A DNA stretch of 64,000 nucleotides from Megasphaera stantonii (GCF_003367905.1 NZ_CP029462.1:372001-436000), one strand, 5' to 3'; counted from the stretch's first letter, positions 9,816-19,660 are shown. The notes: generated by a model not told the origin, from the letters alone. Numbers and translations: made by a program.

Positions 9816-11453
9816 TTATTTAGCCAAAGCCTTGGAAATCAGCGCCTTGCCTTCTTCCAGCAGCGCCGCCGCCTGTTCCTGGGATACGAAGCTTTCTGCA
9901 TACAGCTTGTACAGATCTTCCGTACCGGACGGGCGCGCCGCTACCCAGCCGTCGTCGGTCGCGATCTTGACGCCGCCGATAGCGAAGTCGCCGTATGGGG
10001 ACTTGGACAGCACCGCCTTGATTTCACTGCCGCACAGGGTCTTTTCCGTAACGTCGCTTTCCGTCAGGGAGCTGATCTGATCCTTTTCTTCCAGCGTCGC
10101 CGGCGCATCGCTGCGCATCGTGTACGGACGGCCCAGCTTTTCGCACAAATCATTGTAGTAGTCGATAGGCGATTTGCCCGTAACGGCCTTGATTTCCGCA
10201 GCTAAGAGGCACATGATCATGCCGTCTTTATCCGTCGTCCAGACGCTGCCGTCTTTCGCGACAAAGGAGCCGCCGGCGCTTTCTTCGCCGGAAAAGGCGA
10301 TTTTACCTTCCGTGTACAAGGAGCCGAAATATTTAAAGCCGACGGGCACTTCGTAGCAGGGAATACCGAGCATAGCCGCCGAGCGGGCCAGCATATCCGT
10401 CGTGACAACGGTCTTGGCGATACCCCGTCCGGCAAAGTTGCGGTGAGTCATCAGATAGTGGGACGCCACCGTCAGGTAAGCGTTGGCCGAAATCATGCCC
10501 TGCGCGCCGGAAACGATGCCGAAACGGTCGTAGTCCGGGTCGTTGGCTAAAATCAGGTCGTATTTGTCCTTGCTCTGCGTAACGGCCGACATGACGTATG
10601 CCGACGAGCAGTCCATGCGGACCTTGCCGTCATGGTCGTAATTCATGAAGGTAAACTGCGGATCGTACGTATCATTGACGAAGTCGATGGGAATATGATA
10701 CTGTTCCGAAATCTTGTGCCAGTAATTCATGCCCGAGCCGCCCAGAGCGTTGACCATAATGCGCAGGTTCGCGCCGCGGATAGCGTCCATATCGATAATG
10801 GATTCAAGTTCTGCCACATACAGTCCCTTGTAGTCGTACGGCACGACCCACTGGCTGTTCTTCGCGTCTTCATAGGACATGCTCTTGACTTCGGCGTTAT
10901 GGCCGGCCAGCAGGCGGTTTGCTTCCGCTTCAATCGCCTTGGTAATATCCGATTCTGCCGGGCCGCCGGTAATCGGGTTGTACTTGATACCGCCGTGTTC
11001 GGGAGGATTATGGGACGGCGTAATGATCAAGCCGTCGGCCAGCTTTTCGCTGCGGCAGTCATTGTAGCGGAGAATGGCCCGCGATACGGACGGCGTCGGC
11101 ACAAAGTCATTTTCGCTGTCTACATAAGCCGTAACGCCGTTAGCCGCCAATACGCCCAAGACCGTTTCATAGGCCAGCTTGGACAAATAGTGGGTATCTT
11201 CACCGACGAACAAGGGGCCTTCTGCGCCGAACTGCTTGCGGAAGTTGCAGACAGCCTGGGCAATAGCCGCGACGTGGTCGGCCGTAAAGCTGCCGTTTCC
11301 AGCCTGTCCGCGATGGCCCGACGTGCCAAAGCGCACCTGCTGATGCGGATCGCTTACGTCAGGATGAGTATTGGCATAGGCCGCCGCAATAGCCTGCAAA
11401 TCAATATAATCCTCTTTTCTTACTTTCGTTCCTGCTAATTCATGTACTGCCAT
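9816..11453 (-). CDS. pgm: Phosphoglucomutase (alpha-D-glucose phosphate-specific)
   Basis: The enzyme interconverts glucose 1-phosphate and glucose 6-phosphate, feeding nucleotide-sugar and glycogen synthesis. The 545-residue protein matches the long bacterial Pgm type: substrate region QVRFGTSGHRG, the phosphoserine loop LIITPSHNPPEHGG, the metal loop NDPDYDRFGI, the sugar loop GEESAGGSF and the phosphate-binding RPSGTEDLYK near the end. It is monocistronic, with a terminator behind it and xth divergent in front. Confidence 0.97.
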   Translation of the reverse strand: MAVHELAGTKVRKEDYIDLQAIAAAYANTHPDVSDPHQQVRFGTSGHRGQAGNGSFTADHVAAIAQAVCNFRKQFGAEGPLFVGEDTHYLSKLAYETVLGVLAANGVTAYVDSENDFVPTPSVSRAILRYNDCRSEKLADGLIITPSHNPPEHGGIKYNPITGGPAESDITKAIEAEANRLLAGHNAEVKSMSYEDAKNSQWVVPYDYKGLYVAELESIIDMDAIRGANLRIMVNALGGSGMNYWHKISEQYHIPIDFVNDTYDPQFTFMNYDHDGKVRMDCSSAYVMSAVTQSKDKYDLILANDPDYDRFGIVSGAQGMISANAYLTVASHYLMTHRNFAGRGIAKTVVTTDMLARSAAMLGIPCYEVPVGFKYFGSLYTEGKIAFSGEESAGGSFVAKDGSVWTTDKDGMIMCLLAAEIKAVTGKSPIDYYNDLCEKLGRPYTMRSDAPATLEEKDQISSLTESDVTEKTLCGSEIKAVLSKSPYGDFAIGGVKIATDDGWVAARPSGTEDLYKLYAESFVSQEQAAALLEEGKALISKALAK

Positions 11454-11474
11454 TTCTGATCACCTGATTCGATT

Positions 11475-11503
11475 TTGACAAGCATACTGCTTTTCTATAC
11501 AAT
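11475..11503 (+). promoter_or_regulatory. Promoter of xth
   Basis: TTGACA (11475-11480) and TACAAT (11498-11503) are separated by 17 bases on the plus strand, close to consensus. The transcript would carry a leader of about 120 bases before the xth ATG. The rest of the 179-base divergent region holds no clear pgm promoter. Confidence 0.7.
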
Positions 11504-11632
11504 AAGAATGCAATATAAAGGCAAACTTACATTTACTGCTTGCAGCATGCTGCAAAAGTAATATTTTATGTTTATTATACCAAATTTTCTTGAATTACGA
11601 CAGTAAGTTATCCAAAGAAAGGATGAAGACCC

Positions 11633-12385
11633 ATGAAATGCATTTCCTGGAATGTAAACGGCCTGCGCGCCGTAATGAAAAAAGGATTTATGGATGTTTT
11701 TTCCGCTCTGGACGCCGATATTTTCTGCCTGCAGGAAACAAAGCTCCAGGAAGGTCAAATTGATCTGGACTTGCCCGGCTACGAGCAATATTGGAACTAC
11801 GCCGACCGGAAGGGCTACAGCGGCACGGCCATCTTTACGAAACGCAAGCCCCTGTCCTGCTCGTACGGCATGGGCATCGACGAACACGACCATGAAGGCC
11901 GCCTGATTACGCTGGAATTCGATGACATATACTTCGTCACCTGCTACACCCCCAACAGTCAGTCGGAACTAGCCCGTCTCGACTACCGCATGACCTGGGA
12001 AGACGATTTTCGCCGCTATCTCGTCGAGCTCAACAAAACCAAGCCTGTCGTGCTGTGCGGCGACCTGAACGTGGCCCACGAAGAAATCGACTTAAAAAAT
12101 CCCAAGACCAACCGCAAAAACGCCGGCTTTTCCGACGAAGAACGGCAGAAGATGACAGAACTGCTGGCCGCCGGATTTACAGACACGTGGCGCTATTTCT
12201 ATCCTGACAAAGAAGGCGTGTACTCCTGGTGGAGCTATCGCTTCAAAGCCCGTCAGAACAACGCCGGATGGCGCATTGACTATTTCATCACGTCCAAAGA
12301 TTTGGACAGCCGGTTAGAACAAGCCGAAATCTACACCGACATCACAGGCAGCGACCACTGCCCAGTCGGATTAGTGCTGAAGTAA
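11633..12385 (+). CDS. xth: Exodeoxyribonuclease III (AP endonuclease)
   Basis: This base-excision repair enzyme cuts DNA at abasic sites and has 3'-5' exonuclease activity. The 250-residue protein has the expected catalytic blocks: CLQETKLQ (metal-binding Glu), GDLNVAHEEIDLKNP (Asp/Asn pair), WRIDYFITSK and the C-terminal GSDHCPVGL (Asp-His). AAAGGATGAAG upstream of the ATG supplies a ribosome site. It stands alone between pgm and glnA and ends at a shared terminator. Confidence 0.97.
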   Translation: MKCISWNVNGLRAVMKKGFMDVFSALDADIFCLQETKLQEGQIDLDLPGYEQYWNYADRKGYSGTAIFTKRKPLSCSYGMGIDEHDHEGRLITLEFDDIYFVTCYTPNSQSELARLDYRMTWEDDFRRYLVELNKTKPVVLCGDLNVAHEEIDLKNPKTNRKNAGFSDEERQKMTELLAAGFTDTWRYFYPDKEGVYSWWSYRFKARQNNAGWRIDYFITSKDLDSRLEQAEIYTDITGSDHCPVGLVLK

Positions 12386-12406
12386 ATCGTATACCTGCCT
12401 TTATAG

Positions 12407-12437
12407 AAATACCCCTGCCGGTGCGGCAGGGGTATTT
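12407..12437. terminator. Bidirectional terminator between xth and glnA
   Basis: AAATACCCCTGCC (12407-12419) pairs perfectly with GGCAGGGGTATTT (12425-12437) around a 5-base loop. It lies 21 bases after the xth stop and 21 bases after the end of the convergent glnA gene, so it can serve both. Confidence 0.85.
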
Positions 12438-12458
12438 GCATGCATATTTTTCTATTTA

Positions 12459-14360
12459 TTAAAATGCGTTGTGAGAGTATTCATAATACAAATCGGTCAG
12501 TTCATCCATCTTGTCATTCATGACGACCATGAGGTCCGAAGCGGCGTCGTAGTCGTTAGCGGCCAAGGCCTTTTTAATCTTGGAGAAGATGGACAAGCTC
12601 TTATCCGTATCGCGGCCTAATTCCGTGCGGAGGGCGTTGATCTTCGTCCACCGTTCGGCTTCCAGCGGATTGGTATCGGCTTCCATGTGCAGCGGTTTTG
12701 CCGAAATGACCTTGGACAAGTTGTCGGGGATAATACGGAACTGCAGTTCCAAGGCCCAGCGATTCAGGGCGCCCAATTTAAACGATTCCATGATGCGCTT
12801 TTCAAAAGCCGGGCAGGCCAAAGTATCCAATTTTTCCGGATGGAGTTCGAGAGCTTTGAAGTTTTCCCATACGGTGCGCGGAGCTTTACCGAACATGGCG
12901 TCCCGTTCCGCTGCCGTGAATTCTTCAAATACGTCGACTTCAGAGCGATATGCCCGGTCTTTTTCCAGATAATCGGCGGCTTCGCCCGGTTTCTTAGACA
13001 GCTCAGCCAGCAATTCGGCCGGCGTCTTGCCGCTGGAAAGGGCGTACTTAATGCCGTCGAGAGCGCTGAGGTAGCCCATGGCGATGGCGATATACGTGTT
13101 GGTAAAGGGGTTGGGAGCGCGCAGCTCGAAGCGGGTTCCGTTCGGGCTGTCAACGCTGCGGATTAAGCCGATCAGGACGGAACGATTACGGGTCGGAACG
13201 TCCGGCGTTTCGCCGCCCAGGGACGTTACGATGCAGACCGGCGCTTCAAAGCCCGGTTTCAAGCGGTTCAGCGAGTCCGTCGTCGCCGAAACGAAGGGAT
13301 TCATGACTTCATAGTGCTTCAGTATGCCCATGATAGCGCCGTAGCCGAGGGACGACATAAATTCTTCATTCATATCGTCGGGGTTGAACAGGTTGACGAA
13401 TTTGCCGCTCTTTAAGATAGCGCCCAATCCGAAGTGGGTGTGTTCGCCGGAGCCGGCAACACCCTGAATCGGTTTGGCCTGGAAGGTAACTTCGAGACCG
13501 TTTTCGCGGAATACTTCGCGGACGATGATGCGGGCTTGGATTTCGTTGTCCGCCGTCTGTACGGGATCGTTGGTAAATTTCCAGTCGACTTCGATCTGTT
13601 CCAATACGAAAATCAATTTGCCCGAATCGTCAATCTGAGCTTTAATGCCGCCGACTTCCTTATGGCCCATTTCAGGATTGAGGCCGTATTTTTCAAGACG
13701 TTCGACAGTCTGTTCCAAGGCCGTGCGGACGACGCCGTGCGTGCGCTGCCAGTACTGTTCCTGCAATTTCTGAGAAGCCGAAAGGAGGCGCGTTTCTACG
13801 TCCTGGCTCGGTGTCTTGACCCAGAATTCCAATTCCGTCGCTGTCGTGAATACGATTTTTTCGATGTCGTCGGGGTTGACAGACAAGCCTTTAATCCCGT
13901 ATTTTTTAATCAGCGCTAATATCTGTTCGCCAACATAATCCGTCGTATTGCGGAGAATCGAACGGGAATCGATGTAGCCCGTCGCATGGCACAAAAAGCT
14001 CGGAATACGCAGTGTGCCTACAGGACGGCCCGTAGCCGGGTCGATATTACCGTCGTTGTAGTCTACGAACCAGTTGACGCTAGGATCTGCTTTCATATCG
14101 ACGCGAGCGTCCGACAATGTAGCAATCCCGGGAAGTACGACAGAAGAACCATCAGTCTGCACAGCCGTGCCGTTGAAGAATTTTTCATAATCGTCGAAAA
14201 ATACGGAAATAGGAATCTTTTCATCCGTATCGTTGCCGGCCAGATCGACACCGACGAGAGATACGAACTTAATTTCCGGGTGCTGTTCCAATAACGCCAG
14301 CACGCCTTCCTTGCCATACTGCCCTGCCGGAATTACGTATACCAAATCATCTTTTACCAT
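12459..14360 (-). CDS. glnA: Glutamine synthetase (long type-I-like form)
   Basis: This enzyme makes glutamine from glutamate, ammonia and ATP. The 633-residue protein has the beta-grasp region at about residues 30-65 followed by the catalytic barrel: TATELEFWV, GHKEVGGI, AGSGEHTHFG (active-site His), NRLKPG and RFELRAPNP. It is longer than classic GSI (about 450 residues) because of a helical C-terminal extension of roughly 150 residues, a form common in Clostridia. It does not have the length or layout of GSIII. A consensus promoter with a dyad at the transcription start and a structured leader of about 110 bases suggest regulation. Confidence 0.93.
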   Translation of the reverse strand: MVKDDLVYVIPAGQYGKEGVLALLEQHPEIKFVSLVGVDLAGNDTDEKIPISVFFDDYEKFFNGTAVQTDGSSVVLPGIATLSDARVDMKADPSVNWFVDYNDGNIDPATGRPVGTLRIPSFLCHATGYIDSRSILRNTTDYVGEQILALIKKYGIKGLSVNPDDIEKIVFTTATELEFWVKTPSQDVETRLLSASQKLQEQYWQRTHGVVRTALEQTVERLEKYGLNPEMGHKEVGGIKAQIDDSGKLIFVLEQIEVDWKFTNDPVQTADNEIQARIIVREVFRENGLEVTFQAKPIQGVAGSGEHTHFGLGAILKSGKFVNLFNPDDMNEEFMSSLGYGAIMGILKHYEVMNPFVSATTDSLNRLKPGFEAPVCIVTSLGGETPDVPTRNRSVLIGLIRSVDSPNGTRFELRAPNPFTNTYIAIAMGYLSALDGIKYALSSGKTPAELLAELSKKPGEAADYLEKDRAYRSEVDVFEEFTAAERDAMFGKAPRTVWENFKALELHPEKLDTLACPAFEKRIMESFKLGALNRWALELQFRIIPDNLSKVISAKPLHMEADTNPLEAERWTKINALRTELGRDTDKSLSIFSKIKKALAANDYDAASDLMVVMNDKMDELTDLYYEYSHNAF

Positions 14361-14385
14361 AGGTACATCCTCCTTTTAATACAAA

Positions 14386-14430
14386 AAGACTCCGCCCCTG
14401 CTATCTTTTCAGATATAGGTTCGAAGTCTT
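14386..14430 (-). promoter_or_regulatory. Possible attenuator in the glnA leader
   Basis: In the leader RNA, AAGACT (14430-14425) can pair with AGTCTT (14391-14386), enclosing a smaller CTAT/ATAG hairpin. A U-run follows directly, 25 bases before the glnA ATG. The shape suits an attenuator, but the outer stem is only 6 bp and no known riboswitch was recognised. Confidence 0.35.
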
Positions 14431-14444
14431 CTTTGACTTTGCAT

Positions 14445-14471
14445 ACATGATTTTGTTGTCGTAAATCATGT
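14445..14471. promoter_or_regulatory. Inverted repeat at the glnA transcription start
   Basis: ACATGATTT (14445-14453) and AAATCATGT (14463-14471) form a perfect 9-bp inverted repeat around a 9-base centre. It covers the predicted start site of glnA transcription, a classic repressor operator position. It could also fold as an RNA hairpin at the 5' end of the message. Confidence 0.55.
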
Positions 14472-14475
14472 TAAA

Positions 14476-14504
14476 ATAATACAATCAATTAGTTTATTTG
14501 TCAA
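14476..14504 (-). promoter_or_regulatory. Promoter of glnA
   Basis: TTGACA (14499-14504) and TATTAT (14476-14481) are 17 bases apart on the minus strand. A further 9-bp inverted repeat, AATTAGTTT/AAACTAATT (14487-14495 and 14520-14528), flanks the -35 box. The promoter reaches into the end of the yqeY gene. Confidence 0.8.
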
Positions 14505-14522
14505 TATATTTTATGATAAAAA

Positions 14523-14969
14523 CTAATTATGTTGTAAAATTTCTTTGACAATAGCTGAAACAACTTTTCCGTCGGCCTTGCCCTTTACATGCGGCATAAC
14601 CGCCTTCATGACATCGCCCATCTTCATGCCGTCGTTTCCGGCGACGATGTCCGTCACGATCTTCCGGATTTCATCTTCCGAAAGCTGCTTGGGCATATAC
14701 TTTTCCAGGACGGCCATTTCTGCCTTTACCTGTTCTACCAGATCGGCGCGGCCGGCCTTTTCAAAATCTGCCAACGATTCTTTGCGCTGTTTCATTTCTT
14801 TCGCAATGACTGCTCCGACGCCAGCGTCGTCTAATTCGCATTTACCGTCGATTTCCGTATTGCGGATAGCCGAGCGGACCATGCGGATCACCGATAACGC
14901 CGTCTTTCCTGCTTCTTTCGCTTTCATTGCGTCTTTCATGTCCTGAAGCAGTTGTTCCTTTAGAGACAT
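14523..14969 (-). CDS. GatB/YqeY domain protein
   Basis: This 148-residue protein matches the YqeY family: MSLKEQLLQDMKDAMKAKE at the N-terminus, the motif LSVIRMVRSAIRNTEID, and PKQLSEDEIRKIV in the second half. The domain resembles the tRNA-binding tail of the GatB amidotransferase subunit, and a tRNA-related role is usually assumed. It follows rpsU by 26 bases, the conserved Firmicute arrangement, and is probably cotranscribed with it. Confidence 0.93.
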   Translation of the reverse strand: MSLKEQLLQDMKDAMKAKEAGKTALSVIRMVRSAIRNTEIDGKCELDDAGVGAVIAKEMKQRKESLADFEKAGRADLVEQVKAEMAVLEKYMPKQLSEDEIRKIVTDIVAGNDGMKMGDVMKAVMPHVKGKADGKVVSAIVKEILQHN

Positions 14970-14995
14970 GGTATCACCCTTCTTACTGTTGACGA

Positions 14996-15175
14996 TTATG
15001 CTCTGTATTTCCGTTTACGTGCTGCTTCGGATTTTTTCTTTCTCCGTACACTCGGTTTTTCATAGTGTTCGCGTTTCCGTACTTCGGAGAGAACACCTGC
15101 CTTTTGGCAAGAACGCTTGAAGCGGCGAAGTGCGCTGTCCAACGTTTCGTTTTTACCTACTTTGATTTCTGCCAT
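14996..15175 (-). CDS. rpsU: 30S ribosomal protein S21
   Basis: The reverse strand encodes a 59-residue protein starting [20 protein letters not shown] and ending [15 protein letters not shown], a full-length bS21. The basic C-terminal tail and the RSCQKAG block are diagnostic. S21 binds the 30S platform and supports mRNA initiation. A GGAGGGAGG ribosome site lies just upstream and a perfect consensus promoter drives it. Confidence 0.97.
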   Translation of the reverse strand: MAEIKVGKNETLDSALRRFKRSCQKAGVLSEVRKREHYEKPSVRRKKKSEAARKRKYRA

Positions 15176-15230
15176 CTATTATCCCTCCCTCCAAATTATG
15201 TTAGGGAGTGCTTTTATTGCACACAATGAA

Positions 15231-15259
15231 ATTATACTCAAAATGAGTCATTTTGTCAA
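15231..15259 (-). promoter_or_regulatory. Perfect consensus promoter of rpsU-yqeY with spacer palindrome
   Basis: TTGACA (15254-15259) and TATAAT (15231-15236) match the sigma-70 consensus exactly with a 17-base spacer. The whole spacer is an inverted repeat, CAAAATGA-N-TCATTTTG (15239-15255), which looks like an operator. Nothing was recognised in the rest of the gap up to hemW (15260-15427). Confidence 0.88.
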
Positions 15260-15427
15260 ATGGGACTGACTGACCGCCCTTGCATCGTTACACAGGCCGC
15301 AAAGCCAGCAGTCATGAGCTGTTTCGCCGTATTGTTATCCCCTTTCGGCAGGAGCATCGTACGATGGAGACAACATAAATCTGTCAAATAGGCTCTATAT
15401 TGCAGTAAAAATATCGTAATATCCCGC

Positions 15428-16549
15428 CTACTCGCGAATAAATTGACTGAATACGTAATTCCCATAATCCCGGCCCAAGGCAGTCATGCGGCAGCCGGCC
15501 GGCGTTGCCTCCAACATTTTCTGTGCCAGAAGACGATGCAGCACGTCGGCAAACTCGTCTTCTACAGAACAGCCGAAGCGCTGCCGAAAATCGGCGTAGT
15601 CAATGCCTTTGCGCATGCGCAGGGCTAAAAAACAATAGTCCTCGACGGCTCGGTTTCGGTCAATGACAACGCGTTCCGCCGCCGCGTCTTCCCTGCCGGC
15701 CTTGCGGATATACAGGGGAATATTCGCAATATTAGCCCAGCGTTCGTCATGATAAAAGGAATGAGCCGACGGCCCGAAGCCGACGTACGGTTCGTACTGC
15801 CAATACTTGCAGTTGTGCCGGGACAAACAGCCGTCCTTGGCATAGCTGGAAATTTCATAGTGCGAAAAGCCCAGCCGGTGCATAGCCCGATGAACGGCCT
15901 GCCCCATTTGTTCTATCTCCTCGTCGTTCGGAAGAAGGCAGCGGCCTTTGCGCAAATCATCCCACAAGGGCGTATGCTCTTCTACGATAAGGCTGTATAT
16001 GGACGCGTGGCATACGGGCAAGGACGCCAGCACTTCCATATCGGCGCGGACCATCTCTTCCGTCTGCCCCGGCAGGCCGTACATGAGGTCGATGGAAATA
16101 TTTCTGACGCCGCCGTCCCAAACGGCCTGCACAGCTCGTTTTCCCTCGTCTGCCGTGTGAACCCGTCCGAGAAAGCGCAGCATGCCATCGTCGAAGGACT
16201 GAATGCCGAGACTCATGCGGTTGATGCCAAGAGCCGCCAGCTCGCGGACGTACTGGCAGCTCACGCTGTCCGGATTCGCCTCCACTGTAATTTCCGCATC
16301 AGCGGCAATGTCAAAATGCGCCTCGATGCATTTCATGATGGAGCCGATTTGGCCGGCCCGCAGCAGCGACGGCGTACCGCCTCCGAAATAAACAGTATCA
16401 GCCTGCTCCCCGCGGGGAAACAGGCTGATTTCGCGGCATACGGCGTCGACGTAGGCGTCGATATACGATTCGACGCCGCTGTACGACGGAAAGTCGCAGT
16501 ACCGGCATTTTTTGACGCAAAACGGGACGTGCACGTATAGGCCGATCAT
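15428..16549 (-). CDS. hemW: Radical SAM heme chaperone HemW
   Basis: HemW binds heme and delivers it to target proteins. It descends from the coproporphyrinogen oxidase HemN. The 373-residue protein carries the radical SAM cluster motif CVKKCRYC at residues 11-18 and [12 protein letters not shown] and GIQSFDD downstream. Its 4-base overlap with the lepA stop (ATGA) gives translational coupling, and the lepA-hemW pairing is conserved in Firmicutes. The length fits HemW rather than HemN (about 450 residues). Confidence 0.92.
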   Translation of the reverse strand: MIGLYVHVPFCVKKCRYCDFPSYSGVESYIDAYVDAVCREISLFPRGEQADTVYFGGGTPSLLRAGQIGSIMKCIEAHFDIAADAEITVEANPDSVSCQYVRELAALGINRMSLGIQSFDDGMLRFLGRVHTADEGKRAVQAVWDGGVRNISIDLMYGLPGQTEEMVRADMEVLASLPVCHASIYSLIVEEHTPLWDDLRKGRCLLPNDEEIEQMGQAVHRAMHRLGFSHYEISSYAKDGCLSRHNCKYWQYEPYVGFGPSAHSFYHDERWANIANIPLYIRKAGREDAAAERVVIDRNRAVEDYCFLALRMRKGIDYADFRQRFGCSVEDEFADVLHRLLAQKMLEATPAGCRMTALGRDYGNYVFSQFIRE

Positions 16550-18348
16550 TTGTCGTCTACCTGCAGGACGGCCATGAAAGCTTCCTGAGGAATTTCGACG
16601 GTGCCGAACTGCTTCATGCGCTTCTTCCCTTCTTTCTGCTTTTCCAGCAGCTTGCGCTTACGCGTAATATCGCCGCCGTAGCACTTGGCCAATACGTCCT
16701 TGCGCAGGGCCGCGACGTTTTCCCGGGCAATAATCTTGTTGCCCAGCGCGGCCTGAATGGGGATCTGGAACAGCTGGCGCGGAATGAGGCTGCGCAGCTT
16801 TTCGACAAGAGCCCGGCCGCGGCGGGCGGCAAATTCGCGATGTACGATGACGCTCAGGGCGTCGACGACTTCGCCGTTGATGAGGATATCCATCTTCACC
16901 ATAGGCGAGGACTGATACCCGTTGAGCTCGTAATCAAGAGACGCATACCCTCGCGTCGCCGATTTCAAAACATCGAAATAGTCGTATAATATTTCACACA
17001 ACGGAAGATTATATACAAGAGAAACTCTCGTTTCATCGAGATAATCCATCGTCTCATACTGGCCGCGGCGATTTTGGGAAATTTCCATGACCGTGCCGAC
17101 CATTTCCTTCGGAATGATAATCGTCGTCTTGACGAAGGGTTCTTCGATATGATCGATTTTCGTCATATCCGGCATGAGAGCCGGGTTGTCTACCTCAACC
17201 ATCGTGCCGTCCGTGCAGTACACGTGGTAAATAACAGACGGAGCCGTCGTAATCAGCGTCAGGCCGTATTCCCGCTCCAATCGTTCGCGGACGACGTCCA
17301 TGTGCAGCAGGCCCAGAAAGCCGCAGCGGAAACCAAAGCCCAAGGCCGTCGACGTCTCCGGTTCAAATAACAGGGCCGCATCGTTGAGGTGAAGCTTTTC
17401 CAGGGCGTCGCGCAGGTTATCGTAATCGTTCGTTTCAACGGGATATAAGCCGCAGTATACCATCGGCACGGCTTTGCGGTAGCCCGGCAGGGCTTCCGAC
17501 GCCGGATTATCGGCCAGCGTCACCGTATCGCCGACGCGGCAGTCGCGAACGTTCTTCATGCTGGCAGCTAAATAGCCTACGCTGCCGCATTCCAGCGACG
17601 GCACGGGATACATCTGCGGCAGGAAAACGCCCGTTTCGATGACTTCGAACTCCTTGCCTGAAGCCATCATGCGGATGCGGTCGCCAGGCTTGACGCTGCC
17701 TTCCATGATGCGGATGTTGGCAATAGCCCCTTTGTACGGGTCGAAATGGGAGTCGAAAATAAGAGCCCGCAACGGTTTGTCGGGAGCGTCAGCCGGCTCG
17801 GGAACGTGCTTTACGATCGCTTCGAGCACGTCGTCTATGCCGACGCCGGTCTTCGCGCTGACCAGTATAGCTTCCGACGCGTCCAGCCCGATGAGGTCTT
17901 CAATTTCCTTACGCACCCGGTCGGGATCGGCGCTGGGCAAGTCAATTTTATTGATGATAGGAATGATTTCCAAATCATGTTCCAAGGCCAAGTACACGTT
18001 TGCCAATGTCTGCGCTTCTACGCCCTGCGTTGCGTCGACGATGAGCAGCGCCCCCTCGCAGGCCGCCAGGCTGCGGGATACTTCGTAGTTGAAGTCGACA
18101 TGGCCCGGCGTGTCGATCAAGTTCAGCGTGTACTGATGACCGTCTTTCGCATCGTACATGAGACGCGCCGACTGGGCTTTGATGGTAATGCCTCGTTCAC
18201 GTTCCAAATCCATCGTATCGAGCAGCTGATCTTCCATTTCACGCTGCGAAACGGTTCCTGTCCGTTCCAGCAGCCGGTCGGCCAGCGTCGATTTCCCATG
18301 GTCTATATGGGCAATAATTGAAAAATTGCGAATATATTTTGTCGCCAC
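16546..18348 (-). CDS. lepA: Elongation factor 4 (LepA)
   Basis: LepA is a ribosome-associated GTPase that acts in translation under stress and in ribosome biogenesis. The 600-residue protein has G1 [10 protein letters not shown]3 DTPGHVDF, G4 NKID and the LepA-specific C-terminal domain ([20 protein letters not shown]). Full length and intact. It lies between mnmA and hemW, 28 bases after the former, so the three genes probably form one transcript. Confidence 0.97.
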   Translation of the reverse strand: MATKYIRNFSIIAHIDHGKSTLADRLLERTGTVSQREMEDQLLDTMDLERERGITIKAQSARLMYDAKDGHQYTLNLIDTPGHVDFNYEVSRSLAACEGALLIVDATQGVEAQTLANVYLALEHDLEIIPIINKIDLPSADPDRVRKEIEDLIGLDASEAILVSAKTGVGIDDVLEAIVKHVPEPADAPDKPLRALIFDSHFDPYKGAIANIRIMEGSVKPGDRIRMMASGKEFEVIETGVFLPQMYPVPSLECGSVGYLAASMKNVRDCRVGDTVTLADNPASEALPGYRKAVPMVYCGLYPVETNDYDNLRDALEKLHLNDAALLFEPETSTALGFGFRCGFLGLLHMDVVRERLEREYGLTLITTAPSVIYHVYCTDGTMVEVDNPALMPDMTKIDHIEEPFVKTTIIIPKEMVGTVMEISQNRRGQYETMDYLDETRVSLVYNLPLCEILYDYFDVLKSATRGYASLDYELNGYQSSPMVKMDILINGEVVDALSVIVHREFAARRGRALVEKLRSLIPRQLFQIPIQAALGNKIIARENVAALRKDVLAKCYGGDITRKRKLLEKQKEGKKRMKQFGTVEIPQEAFMAVLQVDDK

Positions 18349-18376
18349 GTTATCTCTCCTCTTTCAGTATTTCAAT

Positions 18377-19429
18377 TTACATAATGATGCCGCCGCCTAA
18401 AACGCGGTCGCCCGTCTCGGCGTCGTACAGGACCAGTGCCTGTCCCGCCGTGACCGCCCGCTGGGGCTGGTCGAAGGTAACGCAGATACGGCCATGTTCT
18501 TCCAGTTGGACCGTGCAGGACGATTCCTTGGCGGCATAGCGTATTTTTCCCAAAGCGCGGAAGCGTCCTTCAGGCTCTCCTTCTACCCACGATACGCCTT
18601 CGGCCCGTACCTCTGCAGAAAATAAATCGTCGTTCGAACCGACGACGACCTGGTTACGAGCCACATCCAGTGCCGTAACGTAATACGGCCCGCCGGGACC
18701 GCCCAAATTCAAGCCGCGGCGCTGGCCAATTGTATACGCCGGAATGCCTTCGTGCCGGCCGACGACTCGGCCGTCTGCATCGACAAAATTTCCGGCCTTA
18801 AACATGCCGGCCCGTTCCCGGCGCAGAAATCCCTTGTAGTCATTATCGGGAATAAAGCAAATATCCTGGCTCTCCGGTTTATTAAACACGGGCAACCCCC
18901 ATTCCTGCGCCATCGCCCGCGTATCGCTTTTTTCAAAATCAGCCATAGGGAACAAGACGTGGGGAAGCAGATCCTGCGTCAGCTGATACAGCACGTACGA
19001 TTGATCCTTGCGCCGGTCTGAACCGCGAAGCAGCGTATACACGCCCCGTTCCGCATCGTAGGCCGTGCGGGCATAATGCCCCGTCGCCAGCAGGTCGGCG
19101 CCTCGACGGCGCGCTTCGTCCCACAGCCGGCCAAATTTAACGCACCGATTGCAGGCAACGCAGGGATTGGGCGTCTTTCCCCGACCGTAAGCGTCGATAA
19201 AATATTCTACGACATCGCGCCGGAAGGTGTCGCTAAAGTCCAGCGTGTCATGGGGAATTCCCAATATATCGGCTACAGCCTTGGCATCGGCGGCGCTTTT
19301 TTCCGCCGCTTCGCCATCCCACAAGCGCATCGTAATGCCGATGACATCATATCCCTTTCGTTTCAGCAGCGCCGCTGTAACGGAACTGTCCACGCCGCCG
19401 CTCATGGCAACGGCAACTCGTTTCTGCAT
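18377..19429 (-). CDS. mnmA: tRNA-specific 2-thiouridylase MnmA
   Basis: MnmA thiolates U34 of Lys, Glu and Gln tRNAs using ATP and sulfur relayed from a cysteine desulfurase. The 350-residue protein has the PP-loop AMSGGVDSS at residues 8-16, the first catalytic cysteine in NPCVACNRC (about C93) and the second in ESQDICFIP. Both cysteines are present, so the enzyme should be active. It begins the mnmA-lepA-hemW unit; no strong promoter was seen in 19430-19618. Confidence 0.96.
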   Translation of the reverse strand: MQKRVAVAMSGGVDSSVTAALLKRKGYDVIGITMRLWDGEAAEKSAADAKAVADILGIPHDTLDFSDTFRRDVVEYFIDAYGRGKTPNPCVACNRCVKFGRLWDEARRRGADLLATGHYARTAYDAERGVYTLLRGSDRRKDQSYVLYQLTQDLLPHVLFPMADFEKSDTRAMAQEWGLPVFNKPESQDICFIPDNDYKGFLRRERAGMFKAGNFVDADGRVVGRHEGIPAYTIGQRRGLNLGGPGGPYYVTALDVARNQVVVGSNDDLFSAEVRAEGVSWVEGEPEGRFRALGKIRYAAKESSCTVQLEEHGRICVTFDQPQRAVTAGQALVLYDAETGDRVLGGGIIM

Positions 19430-19618
19430 GGTATATTCCCCCCTTTTTGCACGACGCGGCTCTGCCGTATCTGCCGTCTCTGCAAGACAATACAGCGGCC
19501 GGCGCCCGTTTGCTCCAGGAGCCGCCGCTAGTGTACCACATAGTAGTCAAAGCTTCCTGTATTGAAGCCTATTATTAATAATATCATAATATATTGGCAG
19601 TGGCTAGTAACAGCCGCA

Positions 19619-19649
19619 TAAAAAAGGGCCGCATCAGCGCAGCCCTTTG
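19619..19649 (-). terminator. Terminator of the ECF S-component gene
   Basis: AAAGGGC (19623-19629) pairs with GCCCTTT (19642-19648). On the minus strand the stem is followed by a T-run and lies 12 bases after the stop codon at 19661. Confidence 0.8.
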
Positions 19650-19660
19650 AAAATCACATC

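Noticed and set aside
12459-14360. Glutamine synthetase type III
   Set aside because: The length (633) is below that of GSIII (about 700 or more) and the motif order matches the type I family with a C-terminal extension.
15260-15427. Possible small gene between rpsU and hemW
   Set aside because: Short frames exist on both strands, but none has a ribosome site or plausible composition.
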